Source: JBBSQE01 sp038258095
GTDB taxonomy: Bacteria; Actinomycetota; Thermoleophilia; Solirubrobacterales; 70-9
DNA length: 16,187 bases
Assembly (NCBI GenBank): GCA_038258095.1
Contig: JBBSQE010000049.1
Coordinates: 1-16,187, forward strand
Direction of reading: 5' to 3'
Shown here one piece after another: positions 12,565-16,187 of the stretch. A model generated the notes under the pieces. The model did not search any database, had not been told where the DNA came from, and saw nothing but the letters and a program-made list of their open reading frames with translations. Positions within the stretch are counted from its first letter, which is position 1. Each line of letters begins with the position of its first letter. The position numbers and the translations under genes are program-made.

Positions 12565-15500
12565 ATGCAGCAAATAGACGACGCACTGGTCCTCTCCGCG
12601 AGCGACCTCAACAACTACCTCGCCTGCCACCACCTGACCGAACTCGACATCGGCCGTGCGCGGGGTGAGATCGACATTGAGCTCGAGGCCGGCGCCGATG
12701 CCGACCTCCTCGCCAAGAAGGGCGACGAGCACGAGGCCCGCTACCTCGAGTCGCTGCGCGAATCGGGCAAGAGCATCGTCGAGATCCCCAACCCCGTCGA
12801 CGGCTCCCTCGCCGCCCTCCGAGCCACCGTAGAAGCCACGAACGAGGCCCTACGCGCCGGCCCCGACGTCATCTACCAGGCCACCTTCCTCCAGAACAAC
12901 CTCCGCGGGCACGCCGACTTCCTCTTCCGCGTCGATGACAGCCCCTCCGATCTCGGCGACTTCAGCTACGAGGTCGCCGACACCAAGCTCGCCCGGCGCG
13001 CCAAGCCCTACTTCATCGTCCAGCTCTGTTTCTACAGCGAGCTGCTCGCCGCGGTGCAGGGGCGCGAACCCGAGTCGATCCACGTCGTCCTCGGGACGAA
13101 CGAGCAGCGCTCGTTCCGCCTTGCCGAGTTCTCCGCCTACTTCCGCCACGTCCGTGACCGCTTCCTCGACGAGATCGACCAGCGGCCCGCGACCTATCCG
13201 ATCCCGGTCGAGCATTGCCAGGTCTGCCGCTACCGCGCCAACTGCGACGCCCGGCGCACCGAGGACGACCACCTCAGCCTCGTCGCCGGCATCATGCGCC
13301 GCCAGTACGAGCTGCTGGAACCCGCGGGGATCAAGACGCTCGAAGCGCTCGCCACCGACGGCCACAGCCCAATCCCCGGCCTCCGCGCCGAGCAGCTCGC
13401 CAAGCTCCACGACCAGGCCGCGCTCCAGCTCGGCCAACGCCAGACCGGCGAGCCCGACCTCAGGCTCCTGCCCTACGAGGAGCGCCGCGGCTTCGCGCGC
13501 CTCCCGCGTCCCTCCGAGGGCGACGTCTTCTTCGACATGGAGGGCGACCCGTTCTTCGATGACGGCGGGCTCGAGTACCTGTTCGGCTTCACGACGTCAG
13601 ACACCGGCGAGCCCGTCTTCGAGAAGTTCTGGGGCCGCGACCGCGGCGAGGAGAAGCGCGCCTTCGAGCAGTTCATCGACTTCGTCACCGAGCGCCGCGA
13701 GCGCTGGCCCGACCTCCACGTCTACCACTACGCCCACTACGAGGTGACGGCACTCAAGCGCCTCGCCGGCCAGCACGGCACGCGCGAGGAGGAGCTCGAC
13801 CAGCTCCTGCGCTGCGAGGTCTTCGTCGACCTCTACAAGGTCGTGCGCGAGGGCATGCGCATCTCCCAACCCAGCTACTCGATCAAGAAGGTCGAGGCCT
13901 TCTACATGGCCGAGCGCGACACGGCGGTGACCGACGGCGGCGACTCGATCGTCTGGTTCGAGCAGTGGCTCGAGAACCCCGAGGACACCGACCTGCTCGA
14001 CAAGATCGCCCTCTACAACCGCGACGACTGCGACTCGACGCTGCTCCTGCGCGACTGGCTGCTCGGCCTGCGGCCCGGGGTGGAGGAGTCAGCCGGCCGC
14101 GAGATCCCCTGGTTCGAGCACGAGCCCGCGGAGCTGGGCGAGGCCACGCTCGCGCGCCTCGAGATGAACGAGCCGCTGATGGAGAGCCTCCTCGCCGGCG
14201 TCCCCGACGACCCCCAAGAAGGCGACGAGGAGCAGAAGGCGCGCTGGCTGATGGCCCAGCTCCTCGAGTACCACCACCGCGAGAAGCGGCCGGTGTGGTG
14301 GGCCTACTTCAACCGCCAGACGGTCGACCCCGACGAGCTGATCGACGACGGCGACTGCATCGGCGGGCTCGAGCCGGTGCCCGAGACCGAGGAGCGGATG
14401 ATCAAGCGCTCGAGGCTCTTCCGCATGAGCTTCCCGGTGCAGGAGACGAAGCTCGGGTCGAGCAGGCAGGTCTGCGACGTGGCCGACGGCGGCAACCCGG
14501 GCCAGATCCACGAAATCAACGTCGAGGAGGGCTGGCTCGACCTCCTGCGCGGCACCAAGCTCCAGAAGAAGCCGTTCCCGAAGGCGCTGATGCCCGGCAA
14601 GCCGATTCGGACCGACGCCCAGGAGGATGCGCTTCGCCGGCTCGCTCATACGGTGCTCGAGGGAGGGGAGGGGTATGCGGCTGCGCAGCAGATCCTCCGC
14701 CGCGTGGCACCCAGGTTGAGCGACCGCGAGCCGGGAGAGCCGATCGACCACGCGGGGATGGAGGTCGATGAGCTGGGCGAGGTCGTCGCGGCCCTCGACG
14801 ACAGCTACCTGTTCATCCAGGGCCCGCCGGGGTCGGGGAAGACGTGGAGCGGAGCCCGGGTGATCGTCGACCTGATCGACCGGGGGAAACGGGTGGGCGT
14901 GACCTCGACGAGCCACAAGGTGATCCACAACCTGCTGGCAGAGGTGGAGGATGTGGCCGCCGAGACGGGCGTGAGCTTCCGCGGCCTGAAGAAGTGCTCA
15001 GACGACAACGAGGAGTCGGAGTTCGACTCCGAGCACGGCCTGATCGATTCCACCTCGAGCGTTCCCGAGATGAACGAGGGCGGGGTGGCCCTGACCGCCG
15101 GCACGGCCTGGCACTTCTGCCGCGACGGCACTACGCCAGTCGACTACCTCTTCATCGACGAGGCGGGCCAGATCTCCCTGGCGGACGCGCTGGCGCTCGC
15201 GACGGCGGCGTGGAACGTCGTCCTGCTCGGCGACCCGCAGCAGCTCCCGCAGGTGGCGCAGGCCGCGCATCCGGCGGGATCGTCGCTCTCGGTGCTGGAG
15301 CACCTGCTGGGCGACTCGCAGACGGTCGACGAGCGCTCGGGCGTCTTCCTGGAGAAGACCTGGCGCCTGCATCCGGAGGTGTGCGAATTCGTGTCGGAGC
15401 TGATGTATGACGGGAGGCTGGGATCGGCGCCGGGGCGCGAGCGCCAGCGGGTCGATGCGAAGGGCGAGCTGACCGGGACGGGCCTGCGCTTCATGGAGGT

Positions 15501-15975
15501 GGAGCACGAGGGCAACTCGCAGTCTTCGTCAGAGGAGGCGGAGCGGATCGCGGAGGCGATCGAGCCGTTGCTGGACGGAGCGACCTACACCGACTGCGAG
15601 GGAGACGAGCACCCGCTCGGAGCCGAGGACATCCTCGTCGTCACCCCCTACAACGCCCAGGTCAAGTGCCTCGAGCAGCGCCTACCCGCCGGCGTCCGTA
15701 TCGGCACGGTCGACAAGTTCCAGGGCCAGCAGGCCCAGGTCGTCTTCTTCTCGATGGCGACTTCGAGCCAAGACGAGATCCCCCGCAACGTCGAGTTCCT
15801 CTTCAGCCGCAACCGCCTGAACGTGGCGGTCTCCCGAGCGCGATGCCTGGCGGTGCTGGTGGCGAGTCCGCAGCTGCTGGACATCAGCGCGAGGTCGATC
15901 GAGCAGATGCGATTGGTGGGTGCGCTATGTCGGTTCGTCGAGCTGGCGGCAACCGCCGGGGCAGACGATCATTGA
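12565..15975 (+). CDS. TM0106-type RecB-like nuclease / DnaQ-like / DNA2-type helicase fusion
   Basis: The 1136-residue protein has three enzymatic parts. (1) The RecB/Cas4-like nuclease spans about 1-230: D118 (GHADFL), E136 and D139-T-K141 (EVADTK), and QLCFY at 153-157. C21 (YLACHHL) with C218, C221 and C227 (EHCQVCRYRANC) forms the four-Cys set that holds an iron-sulfur cluster in Cas4, AddB and Dna2. (2) The DnaQ/RNase H-like domain spans about 315-500: D324 and E326 (FFDMEGDP), YHYAHYE at 387-393, and RDDCDST at 486-492. (3) The DNA2/Upf1-type SF1 helicase covers the rest: GPPGSGKT at 753-760, DEAGQ at 865-869, DKFQGQ at 1050-1055 and NRLNVAVSRAR at 1083-1093. It probably processes DNA ends or structures in repair or defence. 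All motifs look intact. The ATG at 12565 has GGAGGGGAG upstream. It is monocistronic, with a hairpin downstream. Confidence 0.93.
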   Translation: MQQIDDALVLSASDLNNYLACHHLTELDIGRARGEIDIELEAGADADLLAKKGDEHEARYLESLRESGKSIVEIPNPVDGSLAALRATVEATNEALRAGPDVIYQATFLQNNLRGHADFLFRVDDSPSDLGDFSYEVADTKLARRAKPYFIVQLCFYSELLAAVQGREPESIHVVLGTNEQRSFRLAEFSAYFRHVRDRFLDEIDQRPATYPIPVEHCQVCRYRANCDARRTEDDHLSLVAGIMRRQYELLEPAGIKTLEALATDGHSPIPGLRAEQLAKLHDQAALQLGQRQTGEPDLRLLPYEERRGFARLPRPSEGDVFFDMEGDPFFDDGGLEYLFGFTTSDTGEPVFEKFWGRDRGEEKRAFEQFIDFVTERRERWPDLHVYHYAHYEVTALKRLAGQHGTREEELDQLLRCEVFVDLYKVVREGMRISQPSYSIKKVEAFYMAERDTAVTDGGDSIVWFEQWLENPEDTDLLDKIALYNRDDCDSTLLLRDWLLGLRPGVEESAGREIPWFEHEPAELGEATLARLEMNEPLMESLLAGVPDDPQEGDEEQKARWLMAQLLEYHHREKRPVWWAYFNRQTVDPDELIDDGDCIGGLEPVPETEERMIKRSRLFRMSFPVQETKLGSSRQVCDVADGGNPGQIHEINVEEGWLDLLRGTKLQKKPFPKALMPGKPIRTDAQEDALRRLAHTVLEGGEGYAAAQQILRRVAPRLSDREPGEPIDHAGMEVDELGEVVAALDDSYLFIQGPPGSGKTWSGARVIVDLIDRGKRVGVTSTSHKVIHNLLAEVEDVAAETGVSFRGLKKCSDDNEESEFDSEHGLIDSTSSVPEMNEGGVALTAGTAWHFCRDGTTPVDYLFIDEAGQISLADALALATAAWNVVLLGDPQQLPQVAQAAHPAGSSLSVLEHLLGDSQTVDERSGVFLEKTWRLHPEVCEFVSELMYDGRLGSAPGRERQRVDAKGELTGTGLRFMEVEHEGNSQSSSEEAERIAEAIEPLLDGATYTDCEGDEHPLGAEDILVVTPYNAQVKCLEQRLPAGVRIGTVDKFQGQQAQVVFFSMATSSQDEIPRNVEFLFSRNRLNVAVSRARCLAVLVASPQLLDISARSIEQMRLVGALCRFVELAATAGADDH

Positions 15976-16068
15976 TTGTCTGCCTCATCCTGCGGGGAGG
16001 CGATGACGGCATCGTTTTGGCCAGATGCACATTCTTCGCCCGCCTAGCCCCGATCTTGCATCAAGGTG

Positions 16069-16094
16069 AGCGCCCCGGCCTGAGCCGGGGCGCT
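16069..16094 (+). terminator. Perfect 11-bp hairpin terminator after the nuclease-helicase gene
   Basis: agcgccccggc (16069-16079) and gccggggcgct (16084-16094) are perfect inverted copies around a ctga loop, followed by gtttcgt. It lies about 95 bp past the helicase stop and before the next gene, as expected for an intrinsic terminator. Confidence 0.85.
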
Positions 16095-16161
16095 GTTTCG
16101 TCCGTCTGAGCAGAGAAAATGCGGGTGTCGATGTCCGCAATCCCAACTCAGGAGGATCACC

Positions 16162-16187
16162 TTGAAGGTGCAACGCGATGATCGCAG
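16162..16187 (+). CDS. Start of a further gene, cut by the window edge
   Basis: A strong Shine-Dalgarno AGGAGG at 16150-16155 lies 6 nt before a TTG at 16162, giving (M)KVQRDDR before the window ends. A GTG at 16168 would be another start. Too little is present to identify the product. Confidence 0.5.

Noticed and set aside
12096..12614. Single 172-codon minus-strand frame covering the toxin region
   Set aside because: Only its last 50 or so codons look like protein. Its first part is out of frame with the toxin N-terminus, which is better explained by a frameshift in a shorter gene starting at 12397.
14089..14928. Minus-strand and other-frame open frames inside the nuclease-helicase gene
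   Set aside because: High GC makes long spurious frames. None has a ribosome-binding site or family motif, and the plus-strand protein has intact motifs throughout.
1..16187. CRISPR arrays, tRNA or rRNA genes, transposases or integrases
   Set aside because: No spaced repeat arrays, no tRNA-like cloverleaf with conserved loops, and no DDE or recombinase motifs were found on either strand.

Overview
The window is high-GC DNA (about two-thirds G+C by eye) with strong G/C third-codon bias. It looks like the chromosome of an actinobacterium, most likely class Thermoleophilia (Solirubrobacter-like). That placement rests on GC content, the occasional GTG/TTG starts and the style of the first protein, a secreted 'LALTGSAFAAK' protein with short repeats. 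It is an inference; no rRNA or marker gene is present. No tRNA, rRNA, CRISPR array or intact transposon was seen.

Layout. 1-1900: ordinary genes, comprising a secreted decapeptide-repeat protein, a convergent secreted unknown and a VOC/glyoxalase-fold protein. 1920-2600: a decayed patch on the minus strand with a frame-broken orphan VapB-like antitoxin and an N-terminally truncated AbiEi-like antitoxin. 2620-3503: a tight minus-strand operon of three small unknown proteins, divergent from 3686-5907. That plus-strand block encodes a sigma-70-like factor, an XRE-type HTH protein (4-bp overlap), a tiny unknown and an ImmA/IrrE metallopeptidase, and looks like one regulatory module. 5923-7107: a class II Fic protein, divergent from an ARPP-1 (DUF6569) protein at 7253-8269. 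8324-8626: a coiled-coil plus single-TM protein, divergent from a NERD-nuclease/SF1-helicase fusion at 8736-10367. 10403-11027: an intact VapBC module with a palindromic candidate operator. 11127-12397: a minus-strand run of small genes headed by a BrnT/DUF4258-like toxin interrupted by a one-base frameshift in a G run. Its RHH antitoxin start overlaps the toxin stop, and two tiny membrane proteins and a small unknown follow. 12565-15975: a 1136-aa TM0106-type protein combining a Cas4/Dna2-like RecB nuclease with a four-Cys set, a DnaQ/RNase H-like domain and a DNA2-type SF1 helicase. A strong hairpin terminator and the start of one more gene close the window.

How the genes relate. Most of the window after 1.9 kb is accessory in character: toxin-antitoxin modules and their remnants, Fic, ARPP-1, two nuclease-helicase fusions and a sigma/XRE/ImmA circuit. 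I see no single long operon that is obviously one new defence system. The strongest candidates for undescribed biology are the sigma-XRE-ImmA/IrrE module with its divergent three-gene operon, the Fic/ARPP-1 divergent pair, and the toxin-antitoxin operon trailed by small membrane proteins. Two antitoxin/toxin genes carry single-base frame breaks, which are either real decay or sequencing errors.
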